A stretch of DNA of 64,000 bases from Treponema sp. GTDB lineage: Bacteria; Spirochaetota; Spirochaetia; Treponematales; Treponemataceae. Position numbers and translations under genes: made by a program. Below, in pieces: positions 34,720 through 42,895 of this stretch (positions are counted from its first letter, which is position 1; each line of letters opens with the position of its first letter). The stretch spans positions 62,001-126,000 of the forward strand of contig JAGBIY010000055.1 of assembly GCA_017934745.1 (NCBI GenBank), written 5' to 3'. The notes under the pieces are model-generated. The model ran no database searches. It was not told the origin of the DNA and was given only the letters and a program-made list of their open reading frames with translations.

Positions 34720-36525
34720 TCAAAACAGAAAGCACCTGCTTCTTATCTCTTTCATCTTGTTCATCGGAACCTTGTCGTCGCTGGGGGAAAGCGAGAACGT
34801 GACCTGATACCGCTCGTCGTAGAAGTACATCTTCGGATGGGTTTTCGTCCCCTTTATGCGCACGAAGCCCTCGCTTGCCAAATCATCGAGGGAAGGCTTC
34901 TTCGCCGCCTTGAGAATCGATTCAATCTTCTCCATTTTCATGCTGGTCACCGACTCTCCGCCAACGAACGAACGCTCGGCCAAAAGAGCCTCCAGAACGT
35001 CCCTCTTCCTCGAAGCCTCGGTCTCCTCGTTCTCCGGGAGCCTCGTCCGCTCGTCCTCAAGTTTCTGGTAGAGGCAGCTGTAGAGATAGTCCCGAATCTC
35101 CTCGGCGAAAAGCTCCTTTTTCGAGCACGGAACAAAGAGCGGAAGCCCCACGTCCGACTCCGAAGAGGAGCCGCCCCTGCTCTCAAGCACAGTCACACGC
35201 TTCTCAAGGGCCTGCTTGTCCGCGCGCAGCGTCCGGTTCTCGGCTGACAGCTCCCCGTTCTTCTGGGAAAGTACGTCGGAAGCGGAAAGCGCGGCCTCAT
35301 AGGCGGACTTCGGGACAGAATCAATGTCCGTGCCGGCTCCGCTTTTCAATAATGACTTGAGACTGCCGATTTCGGACTTCAAGGAAGCGTTCTCGGAAGA
35401 CAGCGACAAAACCTCTTTCCGAAGAGTATCGTTGGCCTCAGAAAGACGCGCCCTCCTCTCTTCGTCAAGCTCGCCGCTCCTCGAATGGAAGTCCATGCCT
35501 CCCGCCGACGGCGCGCGCCCCTTTCCAGCGTCGAAGCCCGGCATCAAGATGCCGATTCTCTCGGAAAGCGACTTTCCGCTTCCGACAGCTTCCACAATCG
35601 CTTCCGCGAGTTTTCCGTAAAGCTCCGCATCGTCGGGCGCGGAGCCGCTTTCAGGGAAGCCCAGCTCCAAAAGCCCGACGCCGACAGCGGATTTTCCGTC
35701 GGACTCGACAGCGACTGGCGGCGGCCAATCCAACAAACCAGCGACTCGCTCCCTCTCCTTCTCGACGAAGGACTCGATTCTGTCTGTGAACCGTTCGCGC
35801 GTCCGGCCGTTCCGCTTGGACGCGCGGTCGCTCCTCCTGAGGCGGGAGTCCATCAGCAGGAAATTCTCCTTGGTCACGGCGGACAGGATTCCTCCAGACT
35901 TGACGAAATTCGCGTTCAAAAACCACAAATCACCGACAAGGGCAGACATCCAATTTTCCGGGAACGGGAACCTGCCGTTTTTTCCCGCAGAAAACTTCAC
36001 GGAGACGGGGAAAGACTTGTTAAGGGAATTGGACAGGAATTCGTCGAGCTTCCGCTGCAAATTGATGAAATCGCAATCCATGAGCGGAAAAGAGTCCGCC
36101 TTCAGGAACAGCTTCTGAGCCTCCGCCCTGTCGTCCACTATTTTGCTCGAAATTTGGCTCTTGGGAACAAATTTCTTCAATAAGGCGAAAAAATCACGGC
36201 AGAAAGGGAGCGAGCCTCCGTCGGACGTCTCCTCATAGTAAAGCGGATGCACGCTTCCGCCTTTTCCCCCAACGCTTTCCTCTCCGAAGACGATTCTGAG
36301 GGACACCACGCGCCCGCTCTCGTCCCTTGAAAAAAGCAGCTCGTAGAACCTGGAGTCCGCGTCAGGACACTTCCATGAAAAAAGCTCGCATCCGGTTTCG
36401 AAATAAAAATTCCTCGGAACGGAATCGGGAAGAGGACTCCCCGGAAAAAGCGGGCGAACACAGTTCCAAAAGTCGAGAGGTCCTGTGTCGGACTTCAAGC
36501 AATAAACATTCCTCCAAGATGCCAA
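34720..36525 (-). CDS. Coiled-coil protein of unknown function
   Basis: A 601-residue soluble protein without signal peptide or membrane span. The start is a TTG codon (36523-36525, MASWRNVYCLKS) with AGGAGG 7 bases upstream and no ATG nearby. The N-terminal ~230 residues form a mixed alpha/beta region with many Phe and Trp. A coiled coil with heptad-like Leu/Ser spacing runs through ~370-450 (RARLSEANDTLRKEVLSLSS, SEIGSLKSLLKS, GELSAENRTLRADKQALEKR). The C-terminal ~110 residues look like a winged-helix-type end (SLDDLASEGFVRIKGTKTHP, YFYDERYQVTF). I recognise no family. Confidence 0.8.
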   Translation of the reverse strand: MASWRNVYCLKSDTGPLDFWNCVRPLFPGSPLPDSVPRNFYFETGCELFSWKCPDADSRFYELLFSRDESGRVVSLRIVFGEESVGGKGGSVHPLYYEETSDGGSLPFCRDFFALLKKFVPKSQISSKIVDDRAEAQKLFLKADSFPLMDCDFINLQRKLDEFLSNSLNKSFPVSVKFSAGKNGRFPFPENWMSALVGDLWFLNANFVKSGGILSAVTKENFLLMDSRLRRSDRASKRNGRTRERFTDRIESFVEKERERVAGLLDWPPPVAVESDGKSAVGVGLLELGFPESGSAPDDAELYGKLAEAIVEAVGSGKSLSERIGILMPGFDAGKGRAPSAGGMDFHSRSGELDEERRARLSEANDTLRKEVLSLSSENASLKSEIGSLKSLLKSGAGTDIDSVPKSAYEAALSASDVLSQKNGELSAENRTLRADKQALEKRVTVLESRGGSSSESDVGLPLFVPCSKKELFAEEIRDYLYSCLYQKLEDERTRLPENEETEASRKRDVLEALLAERSFVGGESVTSMKMEKIESILKAAKKPSLDDLASEGFVRIKGTKTHPKMYFYDERYQVTFSLSPSDDKVPMNKMKEIRSRCFLF

Positions 36526-36602
36526 AATAAGCCTCCTTTAACTTTCTTGTGCCTTCAGAATACCACAGGAAAAGCCTCTCATCGAGGAGAAACGGAAAAC
36601 AA

Positions 36603-37466
36603 TCAAGCGCACTGGCACCCGATGTCGGCGCAAACGATGTCCGTCTTCGCCTTGTCGACGACGCTATCCTCCACAATCAGCTTTCCTATGCAGTCGGCTT
36701 CGATTCTGCCGGAGAGTGGATTCTTCACGCTGTCGATTTTACCCTTCACGACCGCGGAGACAGAGCTTCTCTCGAACGAGAGGTCGCATCCCTCCATCAC
36801 GCAGTTCTCAAGGACGAGATTCTTGCAGTAGCAGAACGGCTGGGTACCGATTATCGTGCAGTCCACGAGTTTGAGGTTCTCCGAGTACCAGCCGAGATAC
36901 TCGCCCTTCACCACGCTGTTCCTGACGGTGACGTTCTTCGAATGCCAGAAGGCATCTTTCGTGTCCAAGTTCGAGTCGGATATTTCGATGCCGCTGCAGT
37001 ACTGGAACGAATACTTTCCCTTCATCTTGAGGTTGCTGATTTTCGCGCCCTCGACTTCAAAGAACGGATATTCAGAGCCGAGAATCTCGACGCCAGAGAC
37101 TGTCATGTTTCTGCATTTCCAGATGAATTCGGGAGAATCGACAACGCAGTTCTTGAGGGAGACGTTTTCGCACTCGCGGAGGGCCTTTATGCCGTTGATT
37201 CGGCAATCCTCAATCTCGATGTTCCTGTCGTACCAGAGCGCGGCGCGGCAGTTCTCCGTGAGAGTGGAGCCGGAAATCTTCGCGTCCGTGACGTGCCAGA
37301 ACGGATAGCGCAGGTTCATGAAGCAGTCCCTGACGACAATCCCGGAAGCCTCCTTCATAGCGGACTCGCCGTCCTGTGGCCCGTCGAACCGGCAGTTCTC
37401 CACGACCGAGTCTGTGATTCCGTACAAAGCCCTTTCCATGTCGAATGTCTCGTTCTTGTATTCCAT
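36603..37466 (-). CDS. DUF3737-family right-handed beta-helix protein
   Basis: A 287-residue protein starting MEYKNETFDMERALYG, with AAGGGG upstream of that ATG; a 31-codon extension to 37559 lacks support. The sequence is a run of ~20-residue coils with the repeated pattern xxVxNCxV/xxIxDCxI (SVVENCRFDGPQ, NVSLKNCVVDSPEF, NLKLVDCTIIGTQP, NLVLENCVMEGCDL), which makes a pectin-lyase-like beta-helix. DUF3737 has no established function; no catalytic residues or signal peptide are seen. A weak hairpin (CCTC/GAGG, 36578-36590) follows. Confidence 0.88.
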   Translation of the reverse strand: MEYKNETFDMERALYGITDSVVENCRFDGPQDGESAMKEASGIVVRDCFMNLRYPFWHVTDAKISGSTLTENCRAALWYDRNIEIEDCRINGIKALRECENVSLKNCVVDSPEFIWKCRNMTVSGVEILGSEYPFFEVEGAKISNLKMKGKYSFQYCSGIEISDSNLDTKDAFWHSKNVTVRNSVVKGEYLGWYSENLKLVDCTIIGTQPFCYCKNLVLENCVMEGCDLSFERSSVSAVVKGKIDSVKNPLSGRIEADCIGKLIVEDSVVDKAKTDIVCADIGCQCA

Positions 37467-37555
37467 ATTAAAAACCCCTTTCGACATAAATATAATAAAA
37501 AAATATAAATTGTGTCCAATTTTTTTTCGCGGCGCAGAATGGATTCGCAAAGGCT

Positions 37556-38152
37556 TCACATCGCGCTGTAGTCTTTCGCCTCGTAAGTCTGCGCGGAATC
37601 CCTGACATCGATGAGATACCCCATCCGGTCGAGCGCGCCGGCGATTTCGTCGAGCACCTGGGCGTTTTTCGCCTCGATTGTGTGGTAGTGGAAGTTGTTG
37701 GTTATGTTCTTGAGCGGCGTGGACACCCCGCTTTTCAAATCAGAAAGGAAATTTTGGATGTCGCGCTTGCTCGAAATATTGAGAGGAGCTGATATGGTTC
37801 CGTAGACCTTGTGCTCGACAAAGACATCGAGGACGGTTCCGCCGAGATCCACTATCGCGGAAAGCTCGCTCTCAAGCTGCTCGTCGGTGTGGCAGACCTT
37901 GAAAATCCTCCGCTCGCCCTTTTGTGAATCGACTTTCGACGAAACGACATACCCGGAATTCGTCGAGAGGATGTCGTTTCGTTCGGCGCGAAGGAGAGCC
38001 ATGTCCGTGACGATGACCTGGCGGCTCACGCCAAGCGTCTTCGCGAGCATCGAGCCAGTGACAGGCCCGTCCGAGCCGTTGAGAATCTTAAGAATTTCCG
38101 TCCGGCGTTCATCGCCTGCAATCCTCTTCTTTTCCATAGAATCAGACGGCAT
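37556..38152 (-). CDS. niaR: NiaR-type nicotinate-responsive repressor
   Basis: A 198-residue regulator: an HTH_11 winged helix (residues ~17-70, RTEILKILNGSDGPVTGSML, SRQVIVTDMALLRAE) plus a C-terminal 3H domain with the expected histidines (KVCHTDEQL, FVEHKVYGTIS, NNFHYHTIEA). NiaR (YrxA) proteins repress NAD biosynthesis genes when nicotinate is bound. It is the last gene of nadA-nadB-nadC-niaR. The upstream ATG overlaps the end of nadC; an internal ATG five codons later is an alternative start. Its likely target is the inverted repeat at 41185-41210. Confidence 0.93.
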   Translation of the reverse strand: MPSDSMEKKRIAGDERRTEILKILNGSDGPVTGSMLAKTLGVSRQVIVTDMALLRAERNDILSTNSGYVVSSKVDSQKGERRIFKVCHTDEQLESELSAIVDLGGTVLDVFVEHKVYGTISAPLNISSKRDIQNFLSDLKSGVSTPLKNITNNFHYHTIEAKNAQVLDEIAGALDRMGYLIDVRDSAQTYEAKDYSAM

Positions 38153-39002
38153 GGAGGTTCTTGAGGGAGAGGTCGAGAATCGGGCTTGAATGAGTCAAAG
38201 CGCCGCTCGATATGTAGTCGACACCGAGTCCCGTGAGCCTTGAGATGTTCTCCCTGGTCACGTTTCCGCTGACTTCAATCTCGATTCTGTGTTTCGCGGA
38301 GCGGATAAGCTCAATAGACTTCCTCATCTCCTCGTTCTCCATGTTGTCGAGCATGATTATGTCGGCTTCGGCTTCCACGGCCTCCCTGACCATGTCGAAA
38401 TTCTCCACCTCCACCTCGATTTTCCTGACGAACGGAGCGTACGCCTTAGCCATCTTGACCGCGTTCCTGACGCCACCGGCCGCGCCTATGTGGTTGTCCT
38501 TCAAGAGCACTCCGTCCGAAAGGTTGTAGCGGTGGTTGTGTCCGCCGCCGACAGTGACCGCGTACTTCTCGAAGATGCGGTTGTTCGGAGTCGTCTTCCT
38601 CGTGTCGAGGAGCTTGGTGGAAGTGCCGTCGAGCATTTTCGCGACATTCCTCGTGTACGTCGCGATTCCGCTCATACGCTGTAGATAGTTGAGGGCTGTG
38701 CGCTCGCCAGAAAGCAGCACGCGTATGTCGCCACGGACTTCGCCGATTTTCTGCCCTTTCTTGACATCGTCTCCGTCCTTCGCAGAGAAATAGCACTTGG
38801 TCGAAGGGTCGAGGAGGTAGAAGACCCTCTCGAAGACGGAAAGACCGCAAACCACTCCGTCCTGCTTCACCAAAAGCTCAACGACGCCCTCTTTTTTCTC
38901 CGGCATCACCGCGTTCGTGGAAACGTCCTCGCTCGATATGTCCTCCCTCAGCGCAGAGAGAATCAGGTTGTCCACATTGAGTCCCATCGTTATTCCGTTC
39001 AT
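38142..39002 (-). CDS. nadC: Quinolinate phosphoribosyltransferase
   Basis: Converts quinolinate and PRPP to nicotinate mononucleotide. The 286-residue product has the family motifs SGERTALNYLQRMSGIAT, LLDTRKTTPN, GGGHNHRYNLSDGVLLKDNH and a C-terminal VDYISSGALTHS. Its start overlaps the nadB stop (ATGA) and its end overlaps niaR. Confidence 0.98.
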   Translation of the reverse strand: MNGITMGLNVDNLILSALREDISSEDVSTNAVMPEKKEGVVELLVKQDGVVCGLSVFERVFYLLDPSTKCYFSAKDGDDVKKGQKIGEVRGDIRVLLSGERTALNYLQRMSGIATYTRNVAKMLDGTSTKLLDTRKTTPNNRIFEKYAVTVGGGHNHRYNLSDGVLLKDNHIGAAGGVRNAVKMAKAYAPFVRKIEVEVENFDMVREAVEAEADIIMLDNMENEEMRKSIELIRSAKHRIEIEVSGNVTRENISRLTGLGVDYISSGALTHSSPILDLSLKNLHAV

Positions 39003-40192
39003 TTTCTTTCCCCTTCCATGTTTATCTTGTTCGCGGCAATCTCCGCGAAAACGAGGCTCTCCAAGAGAGAGTTGCTCGCGAGTCTGTTTCTTCCGTGCAC
39101 GCCGTTGCAGCTCGTCTCTCCGACCGCGTAGAGGTGCTGCATGGAAGTCATGGAGTCGTCGTCGACCGCCACGCCGCCCATGAAATAGTGCTGGGCGGGA
39201 ACGACAGGAACCAAATCCTTCGTGCAGTCGATCCCCTCCTCAAGGCACCTCTCGTAGATGTGCTCGAAGTGAGTCTTTATGACGACGGGATCGATTTTCC
39301 TCATGCTGAGCCAGACGTGTTTCGTCCCGTCCTTCTCCATCTGCGCTTTTATCGCCTCCGTCACCTTGTCGCGCGGGAGGAGTTCGTCGACGAACCTCTC
39401 CATGTTCTTTCCGAGGAGGATGCCGCCCTCGCCCCGGACGGACTCGCTTATCAGGAACGAGCGTTCCTTTTTTCCGTCCGCTCGCTCTACGTAAAGTGTC
39501 GTCGGGTGTATCTGAACATAGTCCTCGTGGATTACGGGGATTCCGTGTCTCTTCGCGATGGAGAGCGCGTCGCCCGTGAGATGGGGGAAATTCGTCGAAT
39601 GTTCGTAAGTTCCCCCGATTCCCCCCGTGGCCCACACCACGTCGCGCGACAGGAACCTGAACTCCTCGCCGCTCTCAAGATTCCTCGCAAGGATTCCAGC
39701 GCAAACGCCGTCCTCCACAACGATGTCCGTCATCTCCGTCATCTCCAAGATTTCCACGTTCGGAAGTCTCCTCACGGCCGCGAGCAGCTTGCTCGTTATC
39801 TCCTTGCCCGTTATGTCCTGGTGGAAGAGGATTCTCGGAGTGGAGTGCGCACCCTCCTTCGTGAACTTGAGGGAGCCGTCGCCGTTCCGCTCGAAATCCA
39901 CACCGTAGGAAATGAGCCTGTCGATTGTCTTCCGGGAGTTGCGAATCATCGTGTCGACGGACTTCTTGTTGTTCTCGTAGTGTCCGGCGCGCATAGTGTC
40001 CTCGAAGTAGGAGTCGTAGTCGTCCTCGCTCTTGAGCACGCAGATTCCGCCCTGCGCAAGGAAGGAATCGCACTCCTCCACGCGAGCCTTCGTCAACATG
40101 AGAATTCTCTTGCCGCGGTCGAGGTTCAACGCGCAGTAGAGTCCACCGACACCAGTCCCGGCTATGACGACATCGTATGAAGCCTCCGTCAT
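38999..40192 (-). CDS. nadB: L-aspartate oxidase
   Basis: An FAD enzyme that oxidises aspartate to iminoaspartate, the substrate of NadA. The start at 40192 (MTEASYDVVIAGTGVGG) overlaps the nadA stop; the longer open frame to 40549 is antiparallel noise within nadA. At 397 residues it is a short form lacking most of the C-terminal helical domain of the ~540-residue E. coli enzyme. Motifs: FAD-binding GTGVGG, FLAQGGIC, VVWATGGIGGTY, VQIHPTTLY and HGRNRLASNSLLE. Confidence 0.96.
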   Translation of the reverse strand: MTEASYDVVIAGTGVGGLYCALNLDRGKRILMLTKARVEECDSFLAQGGICVLKSEDDYDSYFEDTMRAGHYENNKKSVDTMIRNSRKTIDRLISYGVDFERNGDGSLKFTKEGAHSTPRILFHQDITGKEITSKLLAAVRRLPNVEILEMTEMTDIVVEDGVCAGILARNLESGEEFRFLSRDVVWATGGIGGTYEHSTNFPHLTGDALSIAKRHGIPVIHEDYVQIHPTTLYVERADGKKERSFLISESVRGEGGILLGKNMERFVDELLPRDKVTEAIKAQMEKDGTKHVWLSMRKIDPVVIKTHFEHIYERCLEEGIDCTKDLVPVVPAQHYFMGGVAVDDDSMTSMQHLYAVGETSCNGVHGRNRLASNSLLESLVFAEIAANKINMEGERK

Positions 40193-41112
40193 TTCGCCAT
40201 CTCCAGCATCCTGTCCAAAGGCCTGCACGAGGCTTCCCTGAGGGAGTCGTCGCAAACGGCCCTGGGCGCGTTGTTCAGAAGGCAGTCCCTGACACGCCCA
40301 AGCGTTATCTTCTTCATGTTCGGGCAGACCTGCTTCGCCCCGACAGGATAGAATCTCTTTCCGGGAGCGACCTTCTCCATCTCGTGCAGCACGCCGCTCT
40401 CGGTGCAGACGATGTACTCCTCGGAGCCGTCCGTCCGCACGAAATCTATCAGCTCCTTCGTGCTCCCGATGTAGTCGGCCAGGTCGAGCACCTCCTTCAT
40501 GCACTCCGGGTGCGCTATTATCTTCGCCCCCTCGTGCTGGTGGAAGCACGCCTCTATCTCCCTCGCGGTCATGCTCGTGTGGACGTGGCAGAACCCCCTG
40601 TTCAGCACGACGTTCTTCTCAGGAATCTGCTCGGCCACATAGCGTCCGAGGTTTCCGTCCGGTATGAAGAATATGTTCTTGTTAGGAAGTTTCCCGACAA
40701 TCTTGAGCGCGTTCGACGACGTGACTATGACGTCCGAAAGGGCCTTTATCTCGGCAGTGGAATTTATGTAGCAGACGACGGCCAAATCGTCGTACTTTTC
40801 CCTCATCTCCTTTATCGTTTCGGGGTCGGCCATGAGAGCCATCGGGCACACCGCATCCTCCGCCGGAACCAGAACCGTCTTGTCCGGGTTCAATATGCAC
40901 GCGCTCTCACCCATGAAGGTGACGCCGCAGAAGACGACCGTCTTCCTCGGATCGCTTTTCGCGGCCTTCGCCAAAGCGTAAGAGTCCCCCACGAAATCGG
41001 CTATGTCCTGCACGTCGGAGTCGACGTAGTAGTGGGCGAGGATGACCGCATCCCTCTCCCTTGCGAGCTTCTTGATTTCTTCCTTCAATTGCTCTCTTTC
41101 AGCATCTGTCAT
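40189..41112 (-). CDS. nadA: Quinolinate synthase (4Fe-4S)
   Basis: Condenses iminoaspartate with dihydroxyacetone phosphate to quinolinate. The 307-residue product starts MTDAEREQLKEEI with GGGG upstream. The three cluster cysteines are in VVFCGVTFM, GFCHVHTS and QVCPNMKK, and the substrate motif AHYYVDSDVQDIADFVGDS is intact. First gene of the operon, under a promoter overlapped by a NiaR-type operator. Confidence 0.98.
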   Translation of the reverse strand: MTDAEREQLKEEIKKLARERDAVILAHYYVDSDVQDIADFVGDSYALAKAAKSDPRKTVVFCGVTFMGESACILNPDKTVLVPAEDAVCPMALMADPETIKEMREKYDDLAVVCYINSTAEIKALSDVIVTSSNALKIVGKLPNKNIFFIPDGNLGRYVAEQIPEKNVVLNRGFCHVHTSMTAREIEACFHQHEGAKIIAHPECMKEVLDLADYIGSTKELIDFVRTDGSEEYIVCTESGVLHEMEKVAPGKRFYPVGAKQVCPNMKKITLGRVRDCLLNNAPRAVCDDSLREASCRPLDRMLEMAK

Positions 41113-41169
41113 TCTAAGTACCCCTGCTTCCCCCCGATGTTTCGATTCAGGGAAAAATAATCGACATAG

Positions 41170-41210
41170 AGCATACCACCTTGTTTTACACCTGACAAGA
41201 CAGGTGTAAA
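41170..41210 (-). promoter_or_regulatory. nad operon promoter with NiaR-type operator
   Basis: Minus strand TTGTCA (41193-41198), 17 bp, extended -10 TGGTATGCT (TATGCT 41170-41175). A perfect inverted repeat with 10-bp arms, TTTACACCTG and CAGGTGTAAA (41185-41210), covers the -35, so binding would repress. The operon ends in niaR itself. Confidence 0.82.
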
Positions 41211-41212
41211 GA

Positions 41213-41537
41213 GGGAACGGAGGAGGGAAAAAAGGAGTACGCAAAGAAAAAATCGCAAACGAAAGCTCGCATTTGATTTATTTTGAGGGATTTGAAGTCA
41301 AGCGACGAGAAGCAGATATTGCTTGAGACGAGCGCATTCGATAGCACGCTACGTAGAAAACGAAAAATGGTGGATTATCGTGCTGCCTGTGGACTTGGAA
41401 ACGACAGGGTCGTCTATGTCCGTGTCCCTTCCCTGCCGCATTATCGCATGGCTATGATATAGTAGACAAGCTTTCCCTGTTTCTTTTCATTTTGTTCAAT
41501 CATGGAAGCATTATAACATAAAAATCTTTCTGGCTCT
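41213..41537. other. Gap without a confident gene
   Basis: About 325 bp at the left end of the island. An open stretch of roughly 60 codons can be read on the plus strand between about 41280 and 41460, but it has no ribosome binding site and no recognisable family. It may be decayed DNA. Confidence 0.4.
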
Positions 41538-41744
41538 TCAATACATAAAAGCCATGTTCTCTTGCGTTTTTCTGCTTCCGCATTTTGGACACTTTGGATG
41601 TATATTTTGCAAATCGCTCAAAAAAGGGATATCAAGTATTGACATCTTCTTTCCTTCTTCCGTCTCTCTTCCTGTAAAGTCGTGCCCGCAGTTATTACAG
41701 ATAAAATGAGTTCCATTAAAACTCGGCTTAACAAGATTCCCCAT
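41538..41744 (-). CDS. Small zinc-ribbon protein
   Basis: A 68-residue protein starting MGNLVKPSFNGTHF with GGAGG 9 bases upstream; a 12-codon extension is not needed. Two Cys pairs, CNNC in FICNNCGHDFTGRE and CPKC in HPKCPKCGSRK, make one zinc ribbon. Function unknown. It lies on the same strand as, and 334 bases downstream of, the operon whose proteins also carry zinc ribbons, so it may belong to the same system. Confidence 0.72.
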   Translation of the reverse strand: MGNLVKPSFNGTHFICNNCGHDFTGRETEEGKKMSILDIPFLSDLQNIHPKCPKCGSRKTQENMAFMY

Positions 41745-41801
41745 ATTTCCGACCTCCTTCTTTATGATACATTTAAACATTTGATATCACAACATTTTAT
41801 T

Positions 41802-42047
41802 AACAGTAACGACGTTGGAAACGTCTGGGAAACATTCGCTTTTAACCAGCTGTCTTACAATCATGATGTTTTGTTTTCCGAGCAAAGCGACTTCTTTATC
41901 GACAAAACATACACTTTTGAAATCGGCGGAAAGAACAAAAAACGAAAGCAGATAAAGGATGTCCCAGATTCTTACATTCTGGCCGATGACATTGAGTTCG
42001 GCACAGAAAGAAGAATTCCCCTATGGCTGTTGGGATTTTTGTATTGA
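41802..42047 (+). pseudogene. C-terminal remnant of a DUF4143-type ATPase
   Basis: The frame encodes NSNDVGNVWETFAFNQLSYN, then TYTFEIGGKNKKRKQI and VPDSYILADDIEFGTERRIP with the end LWLLGFLY. This is the characteristic end of AAA ATPases with a DUF4143 domain (normally ~400 residues). Everything upstream, including the ATPase domain, is missing, and the frame before 41802 is antisense to the small zinc-ribbon gene. Debris at the island edge. Confidence 0.75.
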
Positions 42048-42050
42048 TAT

Positions 42051-42073
42051 GGAAGGGGTAACATGCCCCCTCC
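42051..42073 (-). terminator. Hairpin at the end of the island operon
   Basis: Arms GGAAGGGG (42051-42058) and CCCCCTCC (42066-42073), directly after the stop of the zinc ribbon-DUF6273 gene on the minus strand. The T-tract is weak. Confidence 0.45.
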
Positions 42074-42077
42074 AGTG

Positions 42078-42863
42078 TTATTCTAAAGAAACTAGGATTG
42101 CAGGAACGATATAAAATTCATTTCCAGTGGTGCTACTGTATCCACATCTTCCATTACTAATAACACAATTTCCATCGGATAGCCACCAAGAGACATAATT
42201 CTCAGATGTCATTGTATGTTTTACTCTATCCGATTGCCGTTCAAAATACATGACATGCTCTTTTGACAAGAAAAACACTTTGTCGCCACTACTATTTGTT
42301 TTTAAACACAAACGGTCTGCTACAGAAAATGCATCTTTCAAGAAAATGTCGTTTAACCACTTTCTCGCATCGAAGCTAGCATAATCATTACATTTTTTTA
42401 AAGCATATTCGCATAGCAAAAGCGCTTCTGTTTTATACTTTCTAACTACATTCCAGCGATATTTACCAAACTGAACAGTATCTCCATTGAGAGAAACTAT
42501 AGTTGACTCTATCTGTTTTTTTAATACTTCTGTTTTATAGAAATCTGATTTCATTGTTTTTTCGCAATTTTCTATGAAGTGAACAATCCGAAAATAAAAA
42601 TTTGCATCCTTTTTGAGACAAATCTTTGTATAAATATGAAGGTTATTTTGTTCAATCTGAACACAAAACATCTCTGACTCGTTAGTTTTTTCACTCGCAA
42701 TGCTCCATTCACCGAGATTCACTTCTCCATGGATAAGTTTTGCACATTCAGCCTTCAAACTAACATCGTCTTTTACTTTTTTTATAGAAATTTGTGTTCC
42801 ACAGGTCGTGCAAAATACTGTACCGTCTTCAAGTTCTTCACCACACTTTTGACAGACAATCAT
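42078..42863 (-). CDS. Zinc ribbon-DUF6273 protein
   Basis: A 261-residue protein starting MIVCQKCGEELEDGTVFCTT, with AGGAG upstream. Residues 1-25 are a four-Cys zinc ribbon nearly identical to the first ribbon of the EF-Tu paralogue next door (MIVCPKCKEELEDGAVFCTN). The C-terminal half (~130-261) reads as DUF6273: VQFGKYRWNVVRKYKTEALL, the KWLNDIFLKDAFS segment, DKVFFLSKEHVMYF, SWWLSDGN and EFYIVPAILVSLE. DUF6273 is a lectin-like fold of unknown role often found in phase-variable or surface proteins, but there is no signal peptide here. Last gene of the five-gene operon. Confidence 0.82.
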   Translation of the reverse strand: MIVCQKCGEELEDGTVFCTTCGTQISIKKVKDDVSLKAECAKLIHGEVNLGEWSIASEKTNESEMFCVQIEQNNLHIYTKICLKKDANFYFRIVHFIENCEKTMKSDFYKTEVLKKQIESTIVSLNGDTVQFGKYRWNVVRKYKTEALLLCEYALKKCNDYASFDARKWLNDIFLKDAFSVADRLCLKTNSSGDKVFFLSKEHVMYFERQSDRVKHTMTSENYVSWWLSDGNCVISNGRCGYSSTTGNEFYIVPAILVSLE

Positions 42864-42895
42864 ATTTTCTCCTTTTGGATTCTTATAATTAAAAA

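Noticed and set aside
41185..41210. The nad inverted repeat as a transcription terminator
   Set aside because: It overlaps a good -35 and lies upstream of nadA with no T-tract; an operator for the operon's own niaR fits better.
41682..41801. Start of the open frame that contains the DUF4143 tail
   Set aside because: This part is antisense to the small zinc-ribbon gene and its ribosome binding site and has no similarity to the ATPase family, so only the tail from about 41802 is kept as a remnant.
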